A stretch of DNA of 18,558 nucleotides, from NCBI GenBank assembly GCA_003550305.1, contig QKYT01000214.1, forward strand, positions 1 through 18,558, read 5' to 3'. A program made the position numbers and the translations under genes. Below are positions 1-9,114 of the stretch, one piece after another. The notes beneath the pieces are model-generated. The model worked only from the letters and a program-made list of their open reading frames with translations. It was not told the DNA's origin and did no database searches. The first letter of the stretch is position 1. Every line of letters begins with the position of its first letter. The DNA comes from Glomus cerebriforme (taxonomy: Eukaryota > Glomeromycota > Glomeromycetes > Glomerales > Glomeraceae).

Positions 1-335
1 GATTCGGGACATGGTTACGTTTGGGCTACAACAGGTCCTTTTGTCGATCTATTATTTTCTTCACATATAGTTTTCCGATTTTTTAATTTATTATCCTTCG
101 TTATTAATTGTTCCATGTATTTAATATTGCTTTTTCTCAAACTATTAATACTTTGTTTTTCCATTTCATTCCCTATAATCATACTTATTTCAAATTTACT
201 ATTATTATCTCTATGTTCGTTTATTTATCTTTTCTATATTTTCACATATACATCCCGATAACCAATTTTCTTTTTTAATTTCATCCATTCTAATTCTCGT
301 TGTTATACCTACTTCTCTATTACTATTCATTATAT
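1..335 (-). pseudogene. LINE region downstream of the reverse transcriptase
   Basis: After the polymerase frame stops at 330, an overlapping frame continues with NREVGITTRIRMDEIKKENW and reaches a TAG near 213. A further shift gives MIIGNEMEKQSINSLRKSN and onward to a TAA near 16-18. This is the usual C-terminal extension after the thumb in this LINE group; no RNase H motif is visible before the window ends. The last 30 bases (1-30) recur in diverged form at 18084-18113, so they may belong to a neighbouring repeat and not to the LINE. Confidence 0.55.
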
Positions 336-1813
336 ATAAAAAATTTTTTTTACGTTGTGTTCTATTTGTAATTGATAAAGATTTTTCATTCCATAAAAAT
401 TAACATCATATAAAATACAATTGGGTGTCGTTTGAGCTAACCCCGCTTTATTTTTAATTAATTTTTTTATTGGCGCCATTAATTTGTTGCTCTCATTATT
501 TGATATCGTTACCACCTGTAATTGGTACTCTAACGCCAGTATTATTACTCTGTTCCAGATATATAAGCACTGTTTATCCGTTAATTTTCTGTACTTCATT
601 TGCCTAACTGCATTATGTATTATTTTACTCATTTTATTTATTGTAACTTTTCTATCCAAATCTTCTCTCAAATAAATTCCTAAATATCTTATTCCACTCT
701 TTTCCGTCGATTTCTTAATTAATTGATCATTTACTTCTATTTCCATATCTTTTGCGTTCATGTTCAATAATTCGAATTTATTCAGATTTGCTTTGATGTC
801 ACTTAACTTGAAATAACTGTCACAAATCCTGTATAGAAATTTCAAATTATCTTTGTTATTTGATACTATATTTGTATCATCCATGAATGCGAAATGATTA
901 GTCGTAAATGTCATTTCACTTCTTCTGCTTATAAAATTCTCTTTGCATTTCATTGTATATCCTAATTCTTCATATTCTTTCAATTCACACAGCATTGGAT
1001 CGAAAAAAATTCTCCACAATATCGGCGACCACACTTCTCCTTGATCTATTCCATCATAGACTTTAAATCTTGTAGTCATTTTATTATTTACTATAACTCT
1101 ATTATATCGATTTTCTGTAATGTCCATGATTAACTTAATTATTTTCCTTGGTATTTTTATTCTTTTTAACGCCTTTTCCAATATTTCTCCACTCACTGAA
1201 TCGTAAGCTTTGCTAATATCTAAAAATAAACCCCAAATTTCTTTCTTCTCCATTTTAGCTTCTTGTAATATGTTTAACATTGTTTTTATTGGCTTGAGTG
1301 TGCTGTCACCTTCCAATGCTGCATAATTGTGACCCTTTAATATATTATATATCTTACAAATTTTACTTAATCTTATAGTTAAAATTTTGTTGAATATTTT
1401 CCTTAGCGTTTCGATTAGCGTTATTGGCCTTGTCAATTTTAGATTTCCATCCCAATTAACCTTCTTTGGTATAGGATAAATTATCCCTTCTTTCCATCTC
1501 TTCGGATAAGTCCCCTTTTCCAATATGTTATTCATCAATAATAATATTTTCTCCTTTGTTATTGGCCTGTTCTTTTCCACATATCATAAGTAATTCCCGA
1601 TAGTCCTGGTGCTTTGTCATTCGCACTTGTTGTTAGTACTTCCAATAATTCAACTTCATCTATTTCTTTCGTTAAATCATCATACCATTGATCATTAATC
1701 CACTCTTTTTCCTCAAATTGCTTTTCCCATCTCTCCCATTCTTTCCATTCTATTTTTCTTTTGCTCGTCCAGTTTTCATAATGATTACGTACTGCATTTA
1801 ATATATCCTGTTC
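330..1813 (-). pseudogene. LINE reverse transcriptase domain
   Basis: RNA-dependent DNA polymerase of the element. The N-terminal conserved block reads NDKAPGLSGITYDMW (around 1590-1640) and ends at a TAA. After a one-base shift near 1580-1590 the main frame of 416 residues runs to 330. Numbering from 1580: the palm is entered at YPIPKK (35-40); motif A LDISKAYDS has D121 and D127; motif B is DGIDQGEVWSP (176-186); motif C is FMDD (232-235, bases 876-887), where most LINEs have F/YADD; motif E is RYLGIYL (298-304). Both motif C aspartates and the motif A aspartate are intact, so the polymerase core looks conserved even though the frame is broken. The main frame has only a GTG at its start because of the shift, so 1580 is not a real initiation site. 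Confidence 0.9.
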
Positions 1814-2317
1814 TTACGTTACTATTCTATATTTTTCATCTCCATCTTCCATGATTACCTTATTTAATTGTAACTTAGTTGTATTCTTTTCCCATAGTAT
1901 GCTTTTTATCATTTTGCATTGATCCTTTTTCATATATTCCTCTCTTCTTTTTATAGCTTTATTTATATTGTCTGTCTCTATCTTTTTTATCATCATCTTT
2001 TTCTCTTTTTTCCATCTTCTTTTTATTTCTTTAATTTGTTCTAAATTACCTATATTTATATTACCCGCCTCTTTAATTTTTATTTCCTCTTTTTTACTAT
2101 ATTTATTGTATTTTCCTATCATTTTCCTAACCTTACCTATTATTACTTCATTTATACTCACGTTTTCCTTGTATTGTGTCAATATCCTTTTGTATAATTT
2201 AATAATTTTCTCTATCCAACTCTGTTGTACTGTTATTTCCCTTATTTCCTTCGGTATCATCACTCTATTTATCGCTATAACCCTATGTGGAAGTATTTCG
2301 GCTTTACTTTTTATCAT
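1814..2317 (-). pseudogene. LINE linker between endonuclease and reverse transcriptase
   Basis: This Lys/Glu/Ile-rich, probably helical segment of about 167 codons joins nuclease to polymerase. It starts in an ATGA overlap (2314-2317) with the endonuclease frame and ends at an in-frame TAA (1814-1816). The same frame continues past that stop into EQDILNAVRNHYENW and a tryptophan-rich stretch, so the TAA is a nonsense mutation within the polyprotein. The region between nuclease and polymerase is poorly conserved in LINEs and no catalytic role is expected. Confidence 0.65.
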
Positions 2318-3325
2318 ACATTCGTTATTACATTTTCAATCTCGTTTATATCTTCTATATTTTTCCAATTGTAATTTTTTATACTTTCTTCTACTTGTTC
2401 TGAAAATTGCATCCATACTTGCTCTGTCAATTTGTCTTTATCTATTTTCTTAACTTTTTCTAATTTTCCTTTATTTACTAATTTTTCCTTATTCTTTTCC
2501 ATTTTTATCTGTAATATCTTATGATCACTTCTTGTATAATTCTCCGAGTTTTTAATTTTAAATTCTGTAATTCTTTCTATTAATAAATTATTTACCATTA
2601 TATAATCTATCCTTGATTCTCCATTATGTCCTTTCCATGTATATTCTATTTCTTCTTCCTTGACTACGTGTTTATGTACATCTACATATCCTTTGTTCTT
2701 TAACATTTTTATTGTTGTCTTTTTTATTTTATTAAATTGTTTTTTTTCCTTCATCCCCTCTAAATTTTCATTGAAATCCCCCATTATTATTACTTCGTAA
2801 TTATTATATATATCATCATTGAGCCATTTATTTAATTGATTTTGTAACGTATTTTTCCTATCTATATCATCATTAGGCTGATATATTAAAATTATTCTCA
2901 TGTTTTTGTTAGTTTTTTCTTTATTTTGTTTTTTTGTATTTTTAATATATCTATTTTTTTGTTGTTGTTTGCTTTTGATCTGATATGAATTGGAAAAATT
3001 AGATCTAATTTCAACGCTATTCCCTTTATTTCCTCTATTTGGTGAATATGTTTTTCCAATTGATTATTTAATAACAAAAGTACTCCCTCTTTGCTATCCT
3101 CTTCGTGATGAGATCCTATCATTGTGTATTTATTTTCTATACTTTTAAATGCATATTTGCTTTTTCTTTCTGTTAATTTTGTTTCAGTAAGACCTATTAT
3201 ATTCCATTTTTTATTATTAATTTTTTCTATAAAATCTATCCTTTTGTTTGTATCATTAACATTATGCGTTATTATCGTTAATATATCATTGTCTTCATCA
3301 ATTATTTTTAATTTTTTGTATTTTT
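2314..3325 (-). pseudogene. LINE APE-type endonuclease domain (EEP fold)
   Basis: This is the target-nicking nuclease of the element. The first part (3325-2898) begins with THNVND (about 3252-3269), the usual first-strand asparagine motif, followed by GLTETKL with the metal-binding glutamate at codon 3183-3185. The second part (2901-2314) has MRIILIYQP, then GDFN (residues 41-44), SRIDYI (96-101) and SDH (125-127), the classic catalytic motifs of the exonuclease-endonuclease-phosphatase family. The catalytic residues therefore all survive. The two parts are in different frames and meet at an ATGA overlap at 2898-2901, inside the fold between adjacent beta strands, so this is a frameshift and not a natural boundary. 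A low-complexity Lys/Ile/Asn insert precedes the break. Confidence 0.85.
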
Positions 3326-3430
3326 AATTAAATTTTTTATCGAGTCTTCCTCCTCCGTCTCCTTATCTATCTCCAATCGTCTACCCTCCTTTCTATTTAT
3401 ATGATGTGTTTTAAATTTTTTAATAGCACC
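3308..3430 (-). pseudogene. LINE charged hinge between knuckles and endonuclease
   Basis: In the frame next to the knuckle frame, a Lys/Glu-rich segment (with a run of glutamates, then DSIKNLIKNTK) continues from the basic region and leads into the endonuclease. The frame ends in TAA at 3308-3310. A one-base shift in the A-tract at about 3311-3317 would lead straight into the endonuclease start (KLKIIDEDND). The segment has no recognisable fold and is read as a linker of the same decayed polyprotein. An open frame continues upstream to 3550, but there it overlaps the knuckle frame and is probably a shadow. Confidence 0.6.
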
Positions 3431-3953
3431 GCGCGCTATTGTAGTCTCCTCTATCTTCTCGTCCATTGTATCTTGTGCTATTGTTGTTGTTTCTTCTATA
3501 CCCCGTTTGTCTACTTCCATTGTCTTGTCTTTGACCACTATTGAATCCATATCTTGTTCTATTTGTGACCCTTGGTGTAGTGATTGGAATGTTGTTTGCT
3601 CCAGTCTGAAAAAACTGCCTTCTACCTATATTCTGATTATCGCCTCTTGCATCTCTATATTCATATCTATTTGGTCTTCTGTCCTGAAATCTTACTCTAT
3701 TACTTGAATTATTAAATCTTTTTTCATTCTGCCTTCTAAAGTAACATTCATAACTTGAATGGCCGTTCTTCTTACATATGGTGCAAAATACATTACCTTT
3801 CCTTTGTCTAAAAAAACACTCTTGTGTCACGTGATTATTTTTACCGCAAACTCCACATGAATTGTATCGATTTATTTGTCCTCTGTCCTGGTATTTATCT
3901 GTGAACACCCTTCTATTATCTAAACACTTCCAGTCACATTCTTTATCCTTCAC
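3420..3953 (-). pseudogene. LINE CCHC zinc-knuckle segment
   Basis: This is the N-terminal nucleic-acid-binding part of the retrotransposon protein. Two CX2CX4HX4C knuckles sit in tandem: C33, C36, H41, C46 and C57, C60, H65, C70 of the open frame. After them comes a long Arg/Asn/Gln-rich basic region (about residues 75-170), expected for RNA binding. The frame opens with GTG, not ATG, and a stop lies about 20 codons upstream, so the true N terminus is lost or in another frame. It closes at a TAA near 3420. The coding continues in an overlapping frame (hinge entry), which points to a frameshift near 3430-3470. The knuckle assignment is certain; whether the original element had a separate ORF1 or a single polyprotein cannot be told here. 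Confidence 0.85.
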
Positions 3954-3985
3954 CCCGCCAAATTCAACAAAAATTATAAATTCAA

Positions 3986-5240
3986 TTGTATTTTAAAAAT
4001 ATTTGACCGTAAATTCACGTTATTTGTCAAGTGATAGTCATCGGACTGTTTGGATGGTATTCAGTGCACCCACGTGATTCGGCCAGAATTATGGACGCTT
4101 GGCCGGCATTAAGAAATTAACGAATAAAGACATATGAATCATATTATAGGGCTTTACTGTGCGTATTTTTGCCTGCTCTACAACTTTACTTAAAGTATCA
4201 AAAATGTCATTTTTGACTTTTACAAATAATATATAAAAGGGGCATACTAAATACATGGATGCACCGTTTAAAATTTTTCCGATAAAAAATTACCTTTATA
4301 ATCTTTCATTGAAACTTTGATATTTATAGAATTATATTCAATGGTATGAATAAAATTCATAACTTTTATATTTTTTATATTTTTTGAAATTTCTGATAGA
4401 CTTGTGGATTACCAATATTTAATTATTTGCATTTTTTTTTTAAAGTCAAACTATTTAAATCAAACTTATGTAAAAAATTTACTATTGGAGATTTTAATGA
4501 ATATTTGCATTAATCTATATTTTTCCGTAAAAGGATATTAATTCTAAGGAAAGCCAAGATTTTAAGTGAATACATGATAGCTTTAAGAAAGACTCTGCTG
4601 ACATTTCAGTTTTTTGAAAGATATTAAAGGGAATTTCTTTTTTTCTACGATAAGAAGCTTTAAAGTAAGTTGGAATTATTTTAATAGTTACGTAACGTAA
4701 TTTTTTTTTTTAGAAACTAATCCTATTTTTTTTTCGTTATGACATTGGGAAATAGCGTATTTTTTTTTTTTTGAACTTGCTAAAATTAAAATCAAGTTTC
4801 TTACGTTAATTCATAATTTATAATTCTTAGATAAAACATAAATATAACGTGCATATCTTTACTTAACGCAAAAAAGAAAGATCTTTATGCAAATTTATTT
4901 ATTCTAGTCTAATCGAATTGAGTTTTTTTAAATATCCAACGCGAAAAAAATTTAAGTCGAAAGGAACAGAAAAAAATTTAGAAAAAGACTTTTACTTTTA
5001 TTGGTATCAAAAAGTAGCAGAGATGGTGAGAAAATTGCAATGATTAATTTAGCCATATATGATATATTATAATGATAAAAAATTAATTCCAAAAAAAAAA
5101 AAAAATATATATATATATATTTTGAATTTAATTATAAATTATATTTTTTTTATTTTCTATCATATTAAGTATCTTGCTATATCTTATTAATAATAACATT
5201 AACGATCAATACGAATGAACTTCGGTTGAACCCCTTTGTA
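3986..5240. other. AT-rich intergenic stretch
   Basis: No coding region is supported. The first part (4071-4113) has CACGTGATTC, GGCCAGAATT and GGCCGGCATT motifs like those in the repeat cluster at 15.6-16.2 kb, so a small repeat end probably sits beside the LINE. The rest is A/T tracts, including T runs near 4430, 4705, 4725 and 4760, and an A15 run followed by a TA dinucleotide repeat at 5091-5120. Confidence 0.5.
5091..5120. repeat. Poly(A) plus TA microsatellite
   Basis: Fifteen A residues are followed directly by about seven to eight TA units, a simple-sequence repeat prone to length change. Confidence 0.9.
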
Positions 5241-5244
5241 GATA

Positions 5245-5932
5245 AGTATGTGTCCAAATGAATTAATTGATTTAGCCGTCGGAAACTAGGGCTTCGAAGG
5301 ATTGAAGTAAATCAAACTGTTTCAAATCAAGTGGCAAAGCTACGAAATTATCCCAGTGAATCTATCTATTCGTTTAATTGATTCCATTTTTTTAGACAAT
5401 TTTTATATTAGTTATGTTGGTGATCACGAAGGAGTTGATTATCCAAAATGGAATAGAATATGTCAAGGTGTATATAAAGGTAAGATTCCTTGGTATAGTT
5501 AGCCAGAATCATGATTGGTAATAAGTGGATTTAATTAAATTCAGTTAAATTTTGATGGTAAAGAATCTTCGTAAACTCTATTCTTCATTCGATACTGTAA
5601 GAATTTCAACATATTTTATTCGTGAATTGTATATTGGTAAGTATAAAACAAAAAGTTGCGTGGATCCATATCGATATAGATATATGACAAAGTAATTATT
5701 AAACAACAATGATTTAACAGAATAATTCACCAAGTAAATGAAGATAAAATTAAAGATAAATTAATTCAACAAATCTTGAGATGGATTTTTGATTTCTCAG
5801 GGAATGCACATACTTTAGAAATAGAAATAGAAAATCTCAGACAACAACATATTTTTGTTAGGATAGTTCATAAAAGAAGTATTTTAACACAAAATAATTT
5901 CTTTTATAAATTTATCTTTAATCAATATTGAA
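5245..5932 (+). pseudogene. Decayed multi-exon gene of unknown family
   Basis: Several protein-like blocks occur on the plus strand in shifted frames. Near 5275-5370 there is RRIEVNQTVSNQVAKLRNYP. After a frame change, about 5365-5505, comes IRLIDSIFLDNFYISYVGDH and then DYPKWNRICQGVYK. At about 5565-5690 there is LYSSFDTVRISTYFIRELYI. The last block, 5713-5932, is an uninterrupted 72-codon frame with IIHQVNEDKIKDKLIQQILR, AHTLEIEIENLRQQHIFVRI and a final TGA. Plausible GTAAG donors follow the second block (about 5479) and third block (about 5638), and CAG acceptors lie near 5544 and 5719, giving introns of roughly 65 and 80 bp. Phases do not match at the junctions, there is no continuous start-to-stop model, and the last block has no methionine. 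I do not recognise the family. It could also be a live gene with sequencing errors, but several frame breaks argue for decay. Confidence 0.45.
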
Positions 5933-6236
5933 TATTATGGCGTATTTATTTTCGTATAGTTATGACAATAAGATTGTACTTCTGTAATTAAATTCAAATG
6001 AAGCCATTGATACTCGCCTAAATAATATAATTAATATCATACATGAATTATTTTTTTTTTTTTTTTTAATTTTCATTGACACTTATCAAACATTGGATTA
6101 TCGCAACTGCTAAATAACGCATGTGGTTTTTATTATCATGTATAAAATTTTATATTATTTTAATACTACATAAACTATATTTAAAATAAGTATGTGAAAA
6201 AAAAAATTATTATACTTTAAGGTCTCTTAGAATTTT
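5933..6236. other. Intergenic, downstream of the F-box gene
   Basis: AT-rich DNA with an 18-base T tract near 6051-6068. On the minus strand, downstream of the F-box stop, an AATAAA lies at 6129-6134, about 100 bases after the stop, and is the best candidate polyadenylation signal for that gene. No coding region is seen. Confidence 0.5.
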
Positions 6237-7895
6237 TCAAATATTATTATTCAAATCTAAACTTAAACTCATAACATTTAATGATTTAGTAATACGTTTG
6301 TACTCAATTTGTTTAATAACACCCAAATTTTTATATCTTTCCATTAATTTCTTATGTTCATCACTTAATTTTGTACTATAATTTAATCTAAAATTTAATG
6401 AAATAGATTTCTGTGGTGTATGATCTTTCCAACTAGTAAAAAATGATTCCCAATATTCTGGAAGTAACTCTGCATCATAATTATTAAATTTTAATTCATG
6501 AAAATTTTCTGGTGAAAATTTAGCAACAAGTTCCAAAAATTCTTTCCCATTACCATGTAAATCAATACAAATACTTTCTAAATGTATACAATTAATAAAA
6601 ATAGCTTTTAATGGCTCTTGTTCACAAAATTCAGTATCTAATGATTTCAAGTTCGGACAAAATCTAGCTATAGCTAAATGTAATGACTTATCATATTCAT
6701 CCATGGAAATATTTTTTAAGGTCTTTCCATTGATTTCTAAAAAATTAATTACTATTTCAACGTCTGGACATCTAAAATGTAAATTTTCCAAGTAAGGAAA
6801 AGTATGATGTTGTATTTCTTTAAAATCTTTAGCATTTTCATAATCAAGTGATATATAAAGTTCACGTAAATTTGTGAATTTAGTAATAAATGATAATGAA
6901 CCATAATCTCCATATCCTTGTAGATGTAATTTTGTTAATGTATTTGAATGCTTACTTAATGAAGGTACAACCTTTGTACAATCACTATACGGAGATGCAT
7001 ATGAATAATCAAATACATCATAAAATCGTATGAATGTTAAAGATTTTAGATTATTTTGAGAAGAAATTAAATCCTTTGATTCAACCGGAACATTGTGGAC
7101 ATATCTTATATATAATGATTGAATATCATGACATATTTGAGATAATTGATGAAAAAACCCGGGATAAACTTTTGAACTGCAATTTAATTTTGAAAGATTT
7201 GTTAAACAATCTCTCGCTCCAGGAAAATTAATGAAATTTGGAATCTCAATATGATCATCGTCATCGTCATCATCGTCATCATCGTTATCGTCATCATCGT
7301 CATCGTCATCATCGTTATTATCGTTATCGTCATCATTGTCGTCATCATCACCATCACCATCGTTACTACGGTCACCATGACATTCACATTTACAATCAAA
7401 GCCACAATAATCATCATCATCACCATCGTCACTGTCACTATCATCTTCATCAACACAATCATCATCATCTTCTTCTGAATCATAAGTCAATTCTTTCAAA
7501 GAAGAAATTTGGTTCATAAACATTTTTAGTAATTCTTGCATCACCAAATAGTTTTTAAGACATGGATCGTGTTGTTCAAGTAAACTTATCAGATTATAAA
7601 TTGAAAGAATTTTGCAAAATGATGGATAATTAAACAATGGAGGTCTCGAAGTTGGTGAAATAACGATTCCATTTTCAATTAAAAGGTCTTTCGATTCATT
7701 AGGGAGACAAGCAATTAAAGTATCAAGAATTGATTTAGGTGCAGTTTCGACATTCCAGATTTTTCTCCATAAAACCATAACAGAAACTCTACACCAAAGG
7801 CGGTCTACTAATAAACATGAATATAAAGTGGCTTTATCATTTTCTAAATATTCAAAAATTTTGTCAAGACAATCAGTGGAAAGTTGAGAAGACAT
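6237..7895 (-). CDS. F-box/LRR-like protein with internal poly-aspartate tract
   Basis: Intronless gene for a 552-residue protein. Residues 5-48 (LSTDCLDKIFEYLENDKATL, then SCLLVDRLWC and LWRKIW) fit an F-box, the helical module that binds SKP1 in SCF ubiquitin ligases. Residues about 225-530 consist of irregular leucine-rich units (for example LTKLHLQGYG, NLRELYISLD, NLKSLDTEFC), the likely substrate-binding arc. Between them, residues 139-214 are almost pure Asp/Asn, interrupted by a cysteine cluster CGFDCKCECH (164-173). The F-box-plus-LRR layout belongs to a hugely expanded family in Rhizophagus; the inserted acidic tract is unusual. The ATG at 7893-7895 is preceded by an A/T-rich leader and a TATA-like box about 100 bases upstream. 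Codon use is AT-rich like the surroundings and the frame is intact, so it is probably functional. The role as an SCF adaptor is inferred from the family; the target is unknown. Confidence 0.88.
   Translation of the reverse strand: MSSQLSTDCLDKIFEYLENDKATLYSCLLVDRLWCRVSVMVLWRKIWNVETAPKSILDTLIACLPNESKDLLIENGIVISPTSRPPLFNYPSFCKILSIYNLISLLEQHDPCLKNYLVMQELLKMFMNQISSLKELTYDSEEDDDDCVDEDDSDSDDGDDDDYCGFDCKCECHGDRSNDGDGDDDDNDDDNDNNDDDDDDDDDNDDDDDDDDDDHIEIPNFINFPGARDCLTNLSKLNCSSKVYPGFFHQLSQICHDIQSLYIRYVHNVPVESKDLISSQNNLKSLTFIRFYDVFDYSYASPYSDCTKVVPSLSKHSNTLTKLHLQGYGDYGSLSFITKFTNLRELYISLDYENAKDFKEIQHHTFPYLENLHFRCPDVEIVINFLEINGKTLKNISMDEYDKSLHLAIARFCPNLKSLDTEFCEQEPLKAIFINCIHLESICIDLHGNGKEFLELVAKFSPENFHELKFNNYDAELLPEYWESFFTSWKDHTPQKSISLNFRLNYSTKLSDEHKKLMERYKNLGVIKQIEYKRITKSLNVMSLSLDLNNNI
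7254..7481. repeat. GAT/GAC (ATC/GTC) trinucleotide microsatellite inside the F-box gene
   Basis: Imperfect runs of ATC, GTC and ATT triplets on the plus strand encode the Asp/Asn tract on the minus strand. The repeat is in frame, so slippage in multiples of three would change tract length without breaking the gene. Long open frames on the plus strand here (His- or Ile/Val-rich) and in another minus frame (Met/Thr-rich) are by-products of the repeat. Confidence 0.9.
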
Positions 7896-7990
7896 GTTTG
7901 TTTATTCTTTTTTTTAAAAAAATATTTTATAATATAAAAAAAGGAAAAAAAGAAGGAATAAAACGAATCAGTAACATTAAAAAAGCCTCA

Positions 7991-7998
7991 TTATATAC
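7991..7998 (-). promoter_or_regulatory. Candidate TATA box of the F-box gene
   Basis: On the minus strand GTATATAA lies about 96-103 bases before the ATG at 7895, which would give a leader of some 60-70 nucleotides. In such AT-rich DNA, TATA-like words are common by chance. Confidence 0.35.
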
Positions 7999-8005
7999 TT
8001 TTTAA

Positions 8006-9012
8006 AAGGATTATTAAGCGCAAATGATGTAATGTACATGTTCAGTAGACATCTATAGTTGTGATCGTCATTAGTAACCGATTTATGAACTGAATTAACT
8101 GAATTTCAATCAGATTCATAAAAGTAAAGTATCACTGATCAGTATAAAGTCTAAACAATATTTAATGATTTTAAATTTAAAAATAAATAAAATAAATAAA
8201 AATTATAATCAATGATACATCTAACAATCATTTGAATTATCTATTAAACAATTTGCATATGAATATTTAAAATATAAAATTTTAAAATAAAAAGATTTCG
8301 ATAAAATTTCACATAATTTATAAGATGAAAACAATTATATAAATCGTCAAGGCCGGACCTATTCTATACACGTTCTGATTTCTATGATTCATGAATAAGT
8401 TAAAAAGGTTATTTTTGTAAGGTGGCTGAAGATGATTGTCAAACTATCACGAAAAAGGACAAATTTTTAATATAATAGTTATTGAAATAACTTCAATTAC
8501 CAATATTGTAAAATTTATAATTATCATACATATATATAGCAACAATGGAGTTATTTTTATCTATTTATAGTAAAAAATGGTTATAATTAGTTACTATTCC
8601 TTTAAAGAATAACTTGATCTTTAATTATAATATATAAAAAGAAATTAATTATAACAATATGACAAGCGCTGGTAAACTTATTTAACTTATTTAATAAAAA
8701 CGTAATACTTTAATTGACACATAAAATATTTACTATTATTCATGTACAAAATCAATCAAATTTGTTTATCCCTTAATCATGCATATGAGTCATTATTAAA
8801 CTTTTTCACATGAACAAGTAAAACTAAATTTATAAGCAATAAATTCTAATGACACATCCTTTGTAAATTTACAAAGGTAATATAAATGGAAATATATATA
8901 CCCAATCCTCCGATAAATTTTAAGTTTTTTTTTCTTTCTAATTATATTATTTAAAATCTAATAATCCCCTTTAAACTTCCTCTTTAACTTCCTTATACTG
9001 TATATGAGAGTT
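8006..9012. other. AT-rich intergenic stretch
   Basis: No coding region is supported on either strand. It contains a perfect 20-base palindrome (listed separately), an isolated AAGGCCGGAC word near 8350, and otherwise short A/T tracts. It probably holds the upstream region of the F-box gene. Confidence 0.5.
8858..8877. repeat. Perfect 20-base palindrome
   Basis: CCTTTGTAAATTTACAAAGG reads the same on both strands, with no spacer. It could be a symmetric protein-binding site or an insertion scar. It is not near a start codon of an intact gene. Confidence 0.8.
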
Positions 9013-9037
9013 GACTTTCCTCGTTACAGGCAAGGAA

Positions 9038-9078
9038 AAACCAGTCAATTAGTCGAGTCTCTCCTAACTGGCTGGTTT
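9038..9078 (+). other. Strong 15-bp stem-loop
   Basis: AAACCAGTCAATTAG (9038-9052) pairs with CTAACTGGCTGGTTT (9064-9078) across an 11-base loop. In RNA only one A-C mismatch and one G-U wobble interrupt the stem. A second, weaker TTTCCT/AGGAAA stem precedes it at about 9016-9038. Both lie just upstream of the decayed gene starting at 9115, so they may sit in its old leader. They could equally be the end of a small inverted-repeat element. Confidence 0.6.
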
Positions 9079-9114
9079 GGTTTAGATTAGAATTCTCTCT
9101 TTACAAATGTCATT

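Larger units (their letters stand above)
1..3985 (-). mobile_element. Non-LTR (LINE) retrotransposon, decayed, 3' end cut by window edge
   Basis: Read right to left, this stretch carries in order: two CCHC zinc knuckles, a charged hinge, an APE-type endonuclease, a helical linker, a reverse transcriptase with motifs A, B, C and E, and a downstream tail. That order is the normal architecture of APE-type LINEs, which nick target DNA and prime reverse transcription on it. There are no LTRs, integrase or protease. The domains lie in different frames, with breaks near 3430, 3312, 2900, 2316, 1815 (in-frame TAA), 1585, 333 and 215, so no full polyprotein can be made. The right boundary is approximate: coding similarity stops near 3953-3985, and I could not identify a target-site duplication. 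The 3' end, where a poly(A) or simple repeat would lie, is beyond position 1. The copy is dead but retains every domain. Confidence 0.9.

Noticed and set aside
1968..2453. 161-codon hydrophobic plus-strand frame, and similar ones at 484-675, 3124-3327 and 3507-3707
   Set aside because: Opposite-strand translations of the Lys/Glu-rich LINE coding sequence give Phe/Leu/Ile/Ser-rich frames that mimic membrane proteins.
2898..2901. ATGA stop-start overlaps at 2898-2901 and 2314-2317 as translational coupling in the LINE
   Set aside because: Coupled stop-starts are known between LINE ORFs, but the first overlap lies inside the endonuclease fold and the second at its end. With six other breaks in the element, frameshift decay is the simpler reading.
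7238..7519. His-rich and Ile/Val/Thr-rich plus-strand frames, and a Met/Thr-rich minus frame
   Set aside because: They are by-products of the ATC/GTC microsatellite in the F-box gene and have no independent support.
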